Source: an uncultured Cryomorphaceae bacterium
GTDB lineage: Bacteria > Bacteroidota > Bacteroidia > Flavobacteriales > Schleiferiaceae
Reading direction: 5' to 3'
Assembly (NCBI GenBank): GCA_902614915.1
Contig: CACMMX010000002.1
Span: 1 to 64,000, forward strand
Length of the DNA stretch: 64,000 bases
Below, piece after piece: positions 8,839 through 17,452 of the stretch. Below the pieces are notes generated by a model. It saw nothing but the letters and a program-made list of their open reading frames with translations. It was not told the origin of the DNA and ran no database searches. The stretch's first letter is position 1; every line of letters begins with the position of its first letter. The translations under genes and the position numbers were made by a program.

Positions 8839-9931
8839 CGTCTGTAATTTCAAAGGTTGTGTGCTGCAGCTGTAACGTATCGCTTAATTGTTGCATACGC
8901 TCAGAATGCGTGTCAGTAATAAAAATTTGGCCGAAATCTTCCGTATTGACCAATTGAAGAAGGTTAGCCACCCTTCCTTCGTCTAATTTATCAAAAATAT
9001 CATCTAGCAATAGCAGTGGCGCCATTCCCAAATGTTTGCGTCCAATTTCAAATTGAGCCAATTTAAGTGCTATTAAAAAGCTTTTTTGTTGTCCTTGTGA
9101 CCCTACTCTTTTGATGGGATAACCTCCTAATTCAAAAACCAAATCATCGCGATGAGTTCCAACTGAAGTATATTGTAAAACTTTATCCTTGTCTAGCCTA
9201 GAGGTTAGTAACTCTCGCATTCCAAAATCATGTAAAGTACTTTTATAGGTAATAGATACTTGTTCTTTACCTCCGCTGAGCACCTCATAATAGCGTTGAA
9301 GAATGGGCTGAATCTCTTGAGCAAATTCTCTTCTCTTTGAATAGATTTCGGCGCCTTCCCTCACCAATATATCGTCATACAATTCAAGAAGTGAAGCATC
9401 AAAAGTCCTATTGGAAGCAAAGTATTTTAGCGTTGTGTTGCGTTGTCCCAATGCCTTGTTATAGTTGATTAAGGCACTTAAATACTTTCTGCTATTTTGA
9501 CTAATTGTTGCATCCACTAACCTCCTTCTTGTCTCCGCAGCATCAAGTATAAGATCTCTATCCATCGGAGATATCATAACCACCGGTAAGTAGCCAATAT
9601 GTTCTGCTAATTTTTCAACTTCCTTACCATCTACCCTGATTTTCTTTTTTTGACCTTTCTTCAATCCTACATCCAATGAATGAGAAGTGCCCTTACGCTC
9701 CAAGTTGGCCTTGATCAATGCCATATTTTCTCCGTGGGTGATATTCTGACCGTCCGTTGAACCTAAATAGGACTTTGTAAGGCTGAGGTAGTACAAAGCA
9801 TCTAAAACATTTGTTTTTCCATTACCGTTATTTCCAGTAATAATATTAACCTTTTCATTGAAATACCACCGAGTTGAGTGATGATTTTTAAAATGGGTTA
9901 ATTCTAATGCGACAATGAAGAGCTTATCCAT
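8816..9931 (-). CDS. recF: DNA replication and repair protein RecF
   Basis: RecF is an SMC-like ATPase that binds gapped DNA and helps load RecA in the RecFOR pathway. Visible motifs are Walker A GNNGNGKTNVLDALYYL, the ABC signature region GSQGQQKSFLIALK and Walker B APLLLLDDIFDKLDEGR. The true start is the ATG at 9931 (MDKLFIVALELTHFKNH), giving 371 aa, the normal size; the 47 extra residues in the ORF track are spurious. A perfect -7 box TATTTTTG ends 5 nt before this ATG. dnaA and dnaN, its usual partners, are not in the window. It is divergent from the TPR gene and overlaps DUF721 downstream. Confidence 0.94.
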   Translation of the reverse strand: MDKLFIVALELTHFKNHHSTRWYFNEKVNIITGNNGNGKTNVLDALYYLSLTKSYLGSTDGQNITHGENMALIKANLERKGTSHSLDVGLKKGQKKKIRVDGKEVEKLAEHIGYLPVVMISPMDRDLILDAAETRRRLVDATISQNSRKYLSALINYNKALGQRNTTLKYFASNRTFDASLLELYDDILVREGAEIYSKRREFAQEIQPILQRYYEVLSGGKEQVSITYKSTLHDFGMRELLTSRLDKDKVLQYTSVGTHRDDLVFELGGYPIKRVGSQGQQKSFLIALKLAQFEIGRKHLGMAPLLLLDDIFDKLDEGRVANLLQLVNTEDFGQIFITDTHSERMQQLSDTLQLQHTTFEITDDGSIQTL

Positions 9932-9936
9932 AGTCA

Positions 9937-9944
9937 CAAAAATA
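9937..9944 (-). promoter_or_regulatory. -7 box of recF, predicting a leaderless mRNA
   Basis: On the minus strand TATTTTTG is an exact TAnnTTTG match and is separated from the recF ATG by only TGACT (5 nt). This decides the start at 9931 against the longer track ORF. Confidence 0.55.
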
Positions 9945-9969
9945 GGCTTCTCGGAGTCAAAATTTATAC

Positions 9970-9977
9970 TATTTTTG
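9970..9977 (+). promoter_or_regulatory. -7 box of the TPR/ribH operon
   Basis: TATTTTTG, an exact TAnnTTTG match, lies 24 nt before the ATG at 10002 in the intergenic region shared with recF. No clear -33 TTG is present. Confidence 0.5.
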
Positions 9978-10001
9978 GCGGACTCAATATTTAAATGACC
10001 T

Positions 10002-10685
10002 ATGGCTAAGAAAAAAGCACCTGAAGAGGAGGATAACTTAGGATTTGATAGTGTAGAACAGACATTAACCAAAACAGAGCAATTCCTAGAGAATTATGCC
10101 AAACAGATTGGCATTGCCGTTGGAATAATCGTTGCCATTGTACTTGGTTTCTTTTCCTATAACAATTACGTACTTGCGCCAAAATCAGCAGAAGCAGCAC
10201 GTGAAATGGCGAAAGCCGTTAAATGGTTTGAATCTGATTCTATGGATTTAGCCTTAAACGGCAATGGAGCGAATTATGGTTTTTTAGACATTATTGACGA
10301 ATATGGAAGTACCCCAATGGGAAACAGTGCGCACTATTATGCCGGTTTAGCCTACTACAGCAAAGGAGATTATGAAAATGCTATTGTAGAACTTGATGGA
10401 TATTCTGCCTCCAACACGGCTACTTCCGCAATGGCCAAAGGTGTAATTGGCGATGCTTTCGCTGAGTTGGGCCAAATGGATGATGCAGCGGACTTCTACC
10501 AGCAAGCGGCCAAAGCAACCGATAATAATTTCACTACTCCACTTTTTTTGTGGAAAGCAGGATTAGCGCTTGAAGCGGAAGGGAAATCGGATAAAGCCGT
10601 TAAACTTTACGAAAAGATTGCCAATGATTACCCGGATTCGCGTCAAGCTGCTGGAATTGAAGGTGTGATTGCTGCTCTGAAATAA
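10002..10685 (+). CDS. Single-pass membrane protein with periplasmic TPR repeats (YfgM-like)
   Basis: This 227-aa protein has a charged cytoplasmic N terminus (MAKKKAPEEEDN), one membrane helix at about 36-54 (IGIAVGIIVAIVLGFFSY) and a periplasmic part with tetratricopeptide repeats. Examples are HYYAGLAYYSKGDYENAIVEL, AKGVIGDAFAELGQMDDAADFY and KAGLALEAEGKSDKAVKLYE. The architecture matches YfgM, a SecYEG-associated chaperone-like protein in enterobacteria; the same function here is only an inference. It is followed after 1 nt by ribH. Confidence 0.75.
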   Translation: MAKKKAPEEEDNLGFDSVEQTLTKTEQFLENYAKQIGIAVGIIVAIVLGFFSYNNYVLAPKSAEAAREMAKAVKWFESDSMDLALNGNGANYGFLDIIDEYGSTPMGNSAHYYAGLAYYSKGDYENAIVELDGYSASNTATSAMAKGVIGDAFAELGQMDDAADFYQQAAKATDNNFTTPLFLWKAGLALEAEGKSDKAVKLYEKIANDYPDSRQAAGIEGVIAALK

Positions 10686-10686
10686 C

Positions 10687-11163
10687 ATGGCAACGTCCAA
10701 TCAGCATTTAGATAATACCAATAATCACAATGTTCCCTCCGGCGAAGGAAAATTGGTAGCCATTGTGCGGGCCGAATGGAATCACGAGATAACCTCGAGC
10801 CTTGCAGAAGGGGCAAAAAACACCCTAATAGAACACGGCGTAAATCCTGAAGGAATTATTGAATTGGATGTACCGGGAGCAGTAGAACTTACTTTTGGAG
10901 CAAAATCTTTGCATGAGGATCACGAACCTGATGCCGTAATAGTCATTGGATGCGTAATTCAAGGAGAAACGAAACACTTCGATTACGTCTGCCAAAGCGT
11001 GACCTACGGCATAACCGAACTCAATCTAAGTTATGATGCCCCCACTATATTTTGTGTTTTAACTGACAACATATTAGAACAGAGTATAGCACGTAGTAGA
11101 GGTAAACACGGAAACAAGGGGGTTGAAGCCGCTATCGCTGCATTAAAAATGATGGCGATATAA
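10687..11163 (+). CDS. ribH: 6,7-dimethyl-8-ribityllumazine synthase
   Basis: RibH condenses 5-amino-6-ribitylaminouracil with 3,4-dihydroxy-2-butanone 4-phosphate, the penultimate step of riboflavin synthesis, and assembles as an icosahedral or pentameric particle. Recognisable blocks are VRAEWNHEITSSL, the substrate-binding VPGAVELTFGAKSL, GCVIQGETKHFDYVC with the catalytic His, CVLTDNILEQSIARS and GNKGVEAAIAALKM. At 158 aa it is normal size. No FMN riboswitch is apparent, and it sits 1 nt behind the TPR gene, so it is probably transcribed from that gene's promoter. Other rib genes are not in the window. Confidence 0.94.
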   Translation: MATSNQHLDNTNNHNVPSGEGKLVAIVRAEWNHEITSSLAEGAKNTLIEHGVNPEGIIELDVPGAVELTFGAKSLHEDHEPDAVIVIGCVIQGETKHFDYVCQSVTYGITELNLSYDAPTIFCVLTDNILEQSIARSRGKHGNKGVEAAIAALKMMAI

Positions 11164-11223
11164 GTGAACTTTTGACCCAACTTTTTACTTAAATCCACGT
11201 TAACCCAATAAAAAATTAAGAAC

Positions 11224-12033
11224 ATGAAAAAAATACTTTTAGGTGCCGTTACCCTTTGTTTGTGGTTAGATGCCGTTGCCCAAGAATTACCACAACCTTC
11301 ACCATCTGCATCCGTTAGCCAAAGAATTGGACTTACCGATTTTAAAGTGGAATACAGCCGTCCTGCTGTTAGAGGACGCAGTATTTTTGGAGATTTAGTA
11401 CCATTCAATCAAGTTTGGAGAACAGGAGCAAACGCAGCCGTTCAATTCAATGCCTCAACAGATTTCATCTTTGGAGGAGAAGCTGTTAAGGCGGGTAATT
11501 ATGCACTATTCACCATCCCAAATGAAAATACTTGGACCATCATTCTCTCAAATCAAACAGATCTTTGGGGAAACAGCGGATATACAAAAGAACGTGACGT
11601 AGCGCGAATAGAAGCTACTCCTTCTTCAAGTACCTTTACAGAAAGTTTTTCTATTGGTTTTGGTGACTTAAGCACCTCTGGTGGAAATCTTGTACTCGAA
11701 TGGGCTGATGTCGCAGTAAGTGTTGCTATTGGTGTTGATGCTGATGCCGCAAGCAGTAAAAATATTGAAACTGCTCTGAGTCAAGCAAAACGTGCGTATC
11801 GCAATGCTGCCGATTTCTATAGTAAACAAGGTAATCACGAAAAAGCAATCGCTGCTATTGAAACAGCCCTAATGCTTGATCCTGATTATTGGTATACGAA
11901 CTGGATAAAGGCTAAAATTCTTTTCGCAGCAGGGAATAGTAAAGCTGCGCTAAAGCAAGGTAAGAAAGCTATGGATATGGGAGCACCTGATTCCTACAGA
12001 GCTCGCTACGAAAAAGAAATGAAAGGCTGGTAA
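11224..12033 (+). CDS. Exported DUF2911 protein with C-terminal TPR-like region
   Basis: This 269-aa protein has a signal peptide (MKKILLGAVTLCLWLDAVAQ) and then the DUF2911 domain, recognised by SVSQRIGLTDFKVEYSRPAV, GRSIFGDLVPFNQVWRTGAN and AGNYALFTIP. The last ~90 residues form helical repeats resembling TPRs (AYRNAADFYSKQGNHEKAIAAIETAL, then YWYTNWIKAKILFAAG). DUF2911 has no established biochemical role. It is preceded by a 60-nt gap after ribH and followed by a strong terminator, so it ends the transcription unit. Confidence 0.85.
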   Translation: MKKILLGAVTLCLWLDAVAQELPQPSPSASVSQRIGLTDFKVEYSRPAVRGRSIFGDLVPFNQVWRTGANAAVQFNASTDFIFGGEAVKAGNYALFTIPNENTWTIILSNQTDLWGNSGYTKERDVARIEATPSSSTFTESFSIGFGDLSTSGGNLVLEWADVAVSVAIGVDADAASSKNIETALSQAKRAYRNAADFYSKQGNHEKAIAAIETALMLDPDYWYTNWIKAKILFAAGNSKAALKQGKKAMDMGAPDSYRARYEKEMKGW

Positions 12034-12059
12034 TAATGCCCTCTTCAACTCAAAAAAGA

Positions 12060-12085
12060 AACCCCGCCTCGATCGGGGTTTTTTT
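12060..12085 (+). terminator. Intrinsic terminator after the DUF2911 gene
   Basis: AACCCCG and CGGGGTT form a 7-bp stem with a 7-nt loop followed by seven T residues. Confidence 0.88.
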
Positions 12086-12134
12086 ATTATGCCTAAAAAA
12101 TTTATTATATACATCGACGCTTATGCCAACCTTC

Positions 12135-13379
12135 TTATACCGCTAGATATAATAAGTATTGTGATACCATTTGCTTGTAGATATACAACTCTTCGTGATA
12201 GGATTTGAACCAATCCTCGGCGCTCATACCAGATTCCAAGGCTTGCTGCAGTTCATTTGAACCGGCTAATTTTTTAAAGAACGTATTGAAGAATTCTGGC
12301 GCCTCGGCTGGAGCATTTTTTTCCCAATACGCATAAGCGTCAAATAGGTGTTTCCAATCGATTTCCTTAGGGGCGGTGCTTATATCCTGGGCCAATTGGA
12401 TTCCACCGCATTCCTTTCCTTGAAACTTTGGAAACTTAGATCCCTGATTTGGAGCAGGTATGAATCGATGATCGTACCCTTCCTCATCAAGCCAGGGAGC
12501 ACCATAGCAGGTAAATGGCTCATTGGTGCCTCGTCCACAAGAAATAGATGTGCCCTCAAAATAACACAAGCTTGGGTAATACCAGATGGCCTCGATGGAA
12601 CGCAGATTGGGCGACGGAGGTACTTGGAATTCTCTGAAGACCTTATTGTGAGAATACCCTTTGCATCGAATAACTTCTATACCCCCCTTCTTTTCAAAGG
12701 CAGTACGCCAATCTTCATTTTTTGTCTTAGGCATCCAATGCTCACCATAGACCATGGAAGCATACTCCCCCATAGTTAAGCCATGGACTACCGGTATTGG
12801 GTGTAAGCCTACCATACTCTCAAAGCCTGGTTTTAATATGGGACCGTCAATGTAATGACCGTTTGGATTACCCCGATCCATGATCATTAGCGGGACACCG
12901 GCTTCCACGCAGGCATCAATCACGTAGCTCAAAGTAGTGCTGTAGGTATAGAAACGAACCCCTACATCCTGAATGTCATAGATAACCCAATCTAAGCCCG
13001 CCAACCAATCCGTGGGTGGACGCTTAGTTTTGCCATACAAACTTTTAATAGGTATACCTGTTTTAAAATCGCGATCGTCCTCTACACTCTCACCCGCTTC
13101 TGCTTCGCCTCTAAAGCCGTGCTCCGGTGCCCAAACTTGTTGCACATCCACACTGAGCGAAATCAAATGGTCCACGGTATGGGTACCGTTGGGTAATAAT
13201 GATGTCGCATTGGCCACCACGGCCACAGATTTTTCGGTCAGCTTCGTGTAGTACTCGCCAGGTTGTGCAATACCCGGAGCATATGCCTCTTGAGCTTGAA
13301 GAGAAAAGGTTAATTTCAAGACTAAAAATAAAGCAAGAGTTATTCTAACTTGCACGAATATGAAAGAGGCTTTTTCCAT
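12135..13379 (-). CDS. NamZ-type exo-beta-N-acetylmuramidase (DUF1343), exported
   Basis: The DUF1343 family includes NamZ, which releases N-acetylmuramic acid from the non-reducing end of peptidoglycan fragments. Diagnostic blocks are VAVVANATSLLPNGTH, VWAPEHGFRGEAEAGE, IPIKSLYGKTKRP, DWVIYDIQDVGVRFYTY and MIMDRGNPNG, with GTSISCGRGTNEPFTCYGAPW further on. The start is the ATG at 13379 (MEKASFIFVQVRIT), which begins a signal peptide ending near SLQAQ, so the enzyme acts in the periplasm in cell-wall turnover or salvage. About 414 aa is normal. Its first 20 nt overlap the start of the divergent FtsX-type gene, an unusual arrangement. Confidence 0.88.
   Translation of the reverse strand: MEKASFIFVQVRITLALFLVLKLTFSLQAQEAYAPGIAQPGEYYTKLTEKSVAVVANATSLLPNGTHTVDHLISLSVDVQQVWAPEHGFRGEAEAGESVEDDRDFKTGIPIKSLYGKTKRPPTDWLAGLDWVIYDIQDVGVRFYTYSTTLSYVIDACVEAGVPLMIMDRGNPNGHYIDGPILKPGFESMVGLHPIPVVHGLTMGEYASMVYGEHWMPKTKNEDWRTAFEKKGGIEVIRCKGYSHNKVFREFQVPPSPNLRSIEAIWYYPSLCYFEGTSISCGRGTNEPFTCYGAPWLDEEGYDHRFIPAPNQGSKFPKFQGKECGGIQLAQDISTAPKEIDWKHLFDAYAYWEKNAPAEAPEFFNTFFKKLAGSNELQQALESGMSAEDWFKSYHEELYIYKQMVSQYLLYLAV
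13346..13353 (+). promoter_or_regulatory. Candidate -7 box of the FtsX-type permease gene, inside the 5' side of namZ
   Basis: TAACTTGC ends 6 nt before the ATG at 13360. It resembles the TAACTTGT box of the GT4 gene. It lies within the coding sequence of the opposite-strand NamZ gene. Confidence 0.35.
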
Positions 13380-14577
13380 AGCACAAAAGATACGAAAGTC
13401 AGGCGGTCCGTCTGTTATCAATCCGCTACTTAGACTGAGTACTTATGCAACGGCCTTAGGAATGGCACTCGTTATTTTATCTATTACTTCGGGAAAAGGC
13501 CTTCAAAAAGCAATTTACGACCAATTCCGGTCATTAGAGGGAGACATCAACATAAGTGAATATTCTGTTAGACGCACCGGAGATAATGGCGCCATTCTTC
13601 TGAGCGACTCGTTAAAAACAGTTTTCCTTGAAGATGATTTAGTCAAAGATATTTATGGTGAAATCAGAAAAGCATCATTGGTGATTAATCCACATTTAGA
13701 CGCCTTTGAAGGCATTGAAATCATTGGTTACGATAGTTTAAAACTGCATTCGTTCCTTAGAGATTTTTCAACTAATTCTACACTTGACTATTCCAGATAT
13801 GGCATCTATGCCTCCTCCACCCTTCTTTCTAAGTTGGCACTTTCTGTAGGAGATACCGCTGTTTTGGTTGCCATTAAAGACCAACGAAGTGCCCCACGAT
13901 TAAGGGACGCTGTTGTGCTTGGTGCTTTTGAAACAGGTTTAGAAGAATTCAATACCAATCACCTGATAATGAATATTAGCGATGTGCGGAGGTTAAATGG
14001 TTGGCGTAACGACAGTGTAACGCATTATAGCATACTGCTTCAAGACATCGAAAATAGGACTACAATAGCTGCTTATTGGAACGCCGTGGTTCCGTATAAT
14101 TTGCATGTGCAGAGTTTAGAATTTAAGCACCCAGCCATTTTTGGTTGGCTAGAACTTTTTGATACCAATATTCTGCTTGTATTGAGTATTGTGCTCATTG
14201 TCGCAATTGCCAATCTATGTATTGCACTTTTAGTCTTAATTATTGACAGGACTAGAATGATAGGTACATTGAAAGCTATAGGTGCCGCGGATTCATTGAT
14301 CCTTCAAATATTTATGTGGCTGAGCATTCGGATTCTCATTCAAGGATTACTCTTGGGCAACCTCATAGGTCTAGGAGCGAGCCTTATTCAGAGGCATTTT
14401 GGTCTCATTAAACTTGATGCTGCCACCTATTACATTGCAACTGCTCCGATTTACTTCGACTATTTCTGGATCATCTTAGCAAATTTAGCATTCCTCATAG
14501 TTGCCTTTATAGTTTTGCGCTTCCCTGTTAGATGGATTTCTCGATTAGATCCTATCAAGAGTATTCGATTCTCTTAA
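13360..14577 (+). CDS. FtsX/LolE-type ABC transporter permease
   Basis: This is a four-helix inner-membrane permease of the MacB/FtsX superfamily. One helix lies near residues 28-45 (YATALGMALVILSITSG). A large periplasmic domain follows, and then three helices at about 270-298, 312-340 and 368-390, with the conserved cytoplasmic loop IDRTRMIGTLKAIGAAD. Members pull lipoproteins or signals across the envelope together with an ABC ATPase, which is not adjacent here. Resemblance is greatest to LolC/E-like lipoprotein exporters of Bacteroidota, but the substrate is not provable from sequence. The gene shares 20 nt of 5' coding sequence with NamZ on the other strand, which suggests coordinated control of envelope functions. 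Confidence 0.82.
   Translation: MKEAFSIAQKIRKSGGPSVINPLLRLSTYATALGMALVILSITSGKGLQKAIYDQFRSLEGDINISEYSVRRTGDNGAILLSDSLKTVFLEDDLVKDIYGEIRKASLVINPHLDAFEGIEIIGYDSLKLHSFLRDFSTNSTLDYSRYGIYASSTLLSKLALSVGDTAVLVAIKDQRSAPRLRDAVVLGAFETGLEEFNTNHLIMNISDVRRLNGWRNDSVTHYSILLQDIENRTTIAAYWNAVVPYNLHVQSLEFKHPAIFGWLELFDTNILLVLSIVLIVAIANLCIALLVLIIDRTRMIGTLKAIGAADSLILQIFMWLSIRILIQGLLLGNLIGLGASLIQRHFGLIKLDAATYYIATAPIYFDYFWIILANLAFLIVAFIVLRFPVRWISRLDPIKSIRFS
13385..13392 (-). promoter_or_regulatory. Candidate -7 box of the NamZ gene, inside the permease gene
   Basis: On the minus strand TATCTTTT (one mismatch to TAnnTTTG) ends 5 nt before the NamZ ATG at 13379. It lies within codons of the opposite-strand permease gene. 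Confidence 0.4.
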
Positions 14578-14634
14578 ATCATCCCTGTTCATAAAGAGAC
14601 TTGCGTATCTTAGAGGCAACACAAAAACTAATTT

Positions 14635-15993
14635 ATGCGTCCTATTTACGACAGCATCCTAGAGACTATTGGCGACACGCCAATGATTAAATTGAATAAA
14701 ATCGCAGCTGACTTTCCCTGTCCAGTATATGCCAAAGTAGAATACTTTAACCCTGGTCATAGTGTCAAGGATAGAATGGCGCTCAAAATGGTTGAAGATG
14801 CTGAAAAAAGAGGTGACCTAAAACCAGGCGGTACCATAATAGAATGTACTTCAGGTAATACAGGTATGGGATTGGCATTAGCTGCAATCGTCAAAGGATA
14901 CAAACTCATTTGTACCCTAAGTGATAAGCAGAGTAAAGAAAAGATGGATATACTCAGAGCCATGGGCGCTGAAGTCATTGTCTGTCCAACCAATGTAGCC
15001 CCTGAACATCCAGACAGCTATTATAGCGTAGCGGATAGGCTTAATAAGGAAATTCCAAATTCATTTTATCCCTATCAGTATGATAATTTAGGAAATCGTC
15101 AAGCTCATTACGAAAGTACTGGACCAGAAATTTGGGAACAGACCAACGGAAAAGTTACACACTTTGTCGTGGGCGTTGGAACAGGCGGTACCATATCCGG
15201 TGTAGGTAAATACCTAAAGGAGCAAAATCCAAATATTAAAATTTGGGGAATCGATACGTACGGTTCGGTATTCAAAAAATATCACGAAACTGGAGAGTTT
15301 GATGAAAAAGAGATTTACAGCTATATCACAGAAGGTATTGGTGAAGATATCTTACCTAAAAATGTTGACTTTGAAGTAATTGATTACTTTGAAAAAGTCA
15401 CTGACAAAGACGGCGCATTAGCAACGAGAGAACTAGCCAAAAAGGAAGGTCTTTTCTTAGGTTATAGTTGTGGTTCTGCATTCCAGGGTCTTCGCCAATT
15501 GAAGGAAAAACTATCGCCCAAAGATGTGGTAGTAATACTTTTCCATGACCATGGGTCACGCTACGTTGGTAAAGTATACAATGATGATTGGATGAGAGAT
15601 CGTGGTTTCATAGCGCCAACCAATAAATTAGCTAAAGACCTTATTGACGGTCACAGTCACCTCCCGTTAGTTACCGTTGCTCCTACTGCACCGTTGAGTA
15701 ACGCTGCTTCATTAATGAAGACTCATGATATTACTCAAATACCAGTAATTGAAGGAGGAAAAGTTGTTGGATCTATTGATGATCAGTGCATCTTAAATTG
15801 TATGCTAGATAATCCAAATTCAAATACACTTATTGGTGAGGTGATGAATGAAGCATATCCAGTAGTCGATATTACTACAAGTATTGAAGATGTAGCAAGA
15901 ATGGTAAAAGAAGGTCATAGATCAGTTTTAGTTCAACTTGAAGGCGGTTATCACATCATTACTAAACAAGATATCATTACTGCGATGAGCTAA
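14635..15993 (+). CDS. Cystathionine beta-synthase (PLP domain plus CBS pair)
   Basis: The enzyme condenses serine (or O-acetylserine-like substrates) with homocysteine in transsulfuration. The PLP fold covers about residues 1-320: the PLP lysine is K45 in HSVKDRMAL, the asparagine loop is TSGNTGMGL, and the phosphate cup is GVGTGGTISGVG. Residues about 335-452 form two CBS motifs (THDITQIPVIEGGKVVGSI, then EGHRSVLVQLEGG), the regulatory module usual in cystathionine beta-synthase and not in plain cysteine synthase. At 452 aa it fits the bacterial two-domain form. Whether it behaves as CBS or as a CysK-like enzyme needs assay. It is followed 25 nt later by the NhaC gene. Confidence 0.88.
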   Translation: MRPIYDSILETIGDTPMIKLNKIAADFPCPVYAKVEYFNPGHSVKDRMALKMVEDAEKRGDLKPGGTIIECTSGNTGMGLALAAIVKGYKLICTLSDKQSKEKMDILRAMGAEVIVCPTNVAPEHPDSYYSVADRLNKEIPNSFYPYQYDNLGNRQAHYESTGPEIWEQTNGKVTHFVVGVGTGGTISGVGKYLKEQNPNIKIWGIDTYGSVFKKYHETGEFDEKEIYSYITEGIGEDILPKNVDFEVIDYFEKVTDKDGALATRELAKKEGLFLGYSCGSAFQGLRQLKEKLSPKDVVVILFHDHGSRYVGKVYNDDWMRDRGFIAPTNKLAKDLIDGHSHLPLVTVAPTAPLSNAASLMKTHDITQIPVIEGGKVVGSIDDQCILNCMLDNPNSNTLIGEVMNEAYPVVDITTSIEDVARMVKEGHRSVLVQLEGGYHIITKQDIITAMS

Positions 15994-16018
15994 GCTGCTT
16001 TTAAAGAGTATATCCATC

Positions 16019-17452
16019 ATGAATACACAGAAGAATTCCTACCAACTACTTCTAGCTTTAAGTCCATTACTTATTCTTATGCTGCTGTTGTGTTTTAATG
16101 TAGGATATGTTTATGGAGATGACGCTTTATCTGGCTCAAACCAAGTCATTCTTCTGCTGTCTGCACTTGTCACAGGGGCCATTGGTGTGATTAATGGTAC
16201 AAAATCGAAAGATATCTTTGATAAGATTAAAGCGAACGTTAAGGACACTTCCAACGCCATTTATATTCTCATTTTAATTGGTGGATTAGCGGGGACGTGG
16301 CTTATTGGAGGAATTGTTCCTGCAATGATTTATTATGGATTAGAACTGATTAACGCCACTTTCTTTCTACCCACGGCAGTCGTTATTGCCGCATTGGTAA
16401 GTTTAAGCACGGGCTCCTCCTGGAGCACTACTGCCACCGTAGGAATTGCATTGATGGGAATAGGACAAACCATGGGAATTCCTGTCGCTATTGTAGCGGG
16501 TGCAGTAATCTCAGGTGCCTATTTTGGGGATAAATTGAGTCCGCTCAGTGATACGACTAATCTTGCGCCAGCTATGGCCGGAACGGATTTATTTACGCAT
16601 ATCCGTTACATGCTTTACACTACTGTTCCTAGCCTACTTATTTCATTAATTCTTTTTACGATAATTGGATTAAAGTATGCAGAAGGAGCACTTAATGCTG
16701 AAGAAATAGCAACCGTTCAAAATTTAATACAAGAAACAATCAATATCACACCTTGGGTTTTTGCAGTACCAATTGGCGTAATTATTCTCATTTCTCGAAA
16801 AACAGATGCCTTAGTAGCTATAGCTATTGGTACTATAGGCGGCTTAATTATGGCTTTACTCTTTCAACGTGAATTGATGACTATTCTTGGAAACGGAGAA
16901 TTTCCGTGGTACGAAACTGCCCTACGTAGCGTCTATGGCGAGATTGCTATTCCAAGTGAAAATGGAATTCTTTCCGATCTTCTGAGTAGTTCAGGAATGT
17001 CTGGGATGATGGGAACCGTATGGCTTGTATTAAGTGCAATGGCCTTTGGCGGTGCAATGGAGGCTTGTGGGTTTCTTAAAACTATTACAAACGCAATTGT
17101 GGGTTTAGCAAAAAATACGGCATCATTAATTACGAGTACTTTAATAGCCTGTGGTGTATTCAATGTAACCGCTTCAGATCAGTATCTTGCGATTGTAGTT
17201 CCTGGTAGGATGTTCAAAGACGTTTACAAAAAAAGAGGGTTAGCTCCTGAAAATTTAAGCCGAACATTAGAGGACAGCGGAACAGTAACCTCCGTTCTTA
17301 TACCTTGGAATACCTGTGGGGCATACCAAAGTTCCGTATTGGGCGTAGCAACTGGCGATTACTTTGTTTATGCCTTCTTCAATTTGATTTCACCCATCAT
17401 GACCTTGATTTACGCTTGGGTTGGAATTAAAATTCAAAAAATTGAAAAATAA
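16019..17452 (+). CDS. Na+/H+ antiporter, NhaC family
   Basis: This 477-aa membrane protein of about 11-12 helices exchanges sodium for protons. The NhaC signature region is visible as STGSSWSTTATVGIALMGIG, then AVISGAYFGDKLSPLSDTTNLAPA with acidic and polar residues inside the membrane, and near the end VTASDQYLAIVVPGRMF and LEDSGTVTSVLIPWNTCGAYQ. The role is pH and sodium homeostasis, as expected in a saline habitat. It lies 25 nt downstream of the beta-synthase gene, and its 3' end overlaps the MFS gene by 11-32 nt depending on which TTG start is used, so the three are probably one operon. Confidence 0.9.
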   Translation: MNTQKNSYQLLLALSPLLILMLLLCFNVGYVYGDDALSGSNQVILLLSALVTGAIGVINGTKSKDIFDKIKANVKDTSNAIYILILIGGLAGTWLIGGIVPAMIYYGLELINATFFLPTAVVIAALVSLSTGSSWSTTATVGIALMGIGQTMGIPVAIVAGAVISGAYFGDKLSPLSDTTNLAPAMAGTDLFTHIRYMLYTTVPSLLISLILFTIIGLKYAEGALNAEEIATVQNLIQETINITPWVFAVPIGVIILISRKTDALVAIAIGTIGGLIMALLFQRELMTILGNGEFPWYETALRSVYGEIAIPSENGILSDLLSSSGMSGMMGTVWLVLSAMAFGGAMEACGFLKTITNAIVGLAKNTASLITSTLIACGVFNVTASDQYLAIVVPGRMFKDVYKKRGLAPENLSRTLEDSGTVTSVLIPWNTCGAYQSSVLGVATGDYFVYAFFNLISPIMTLIYAWVGIKIQKIEK

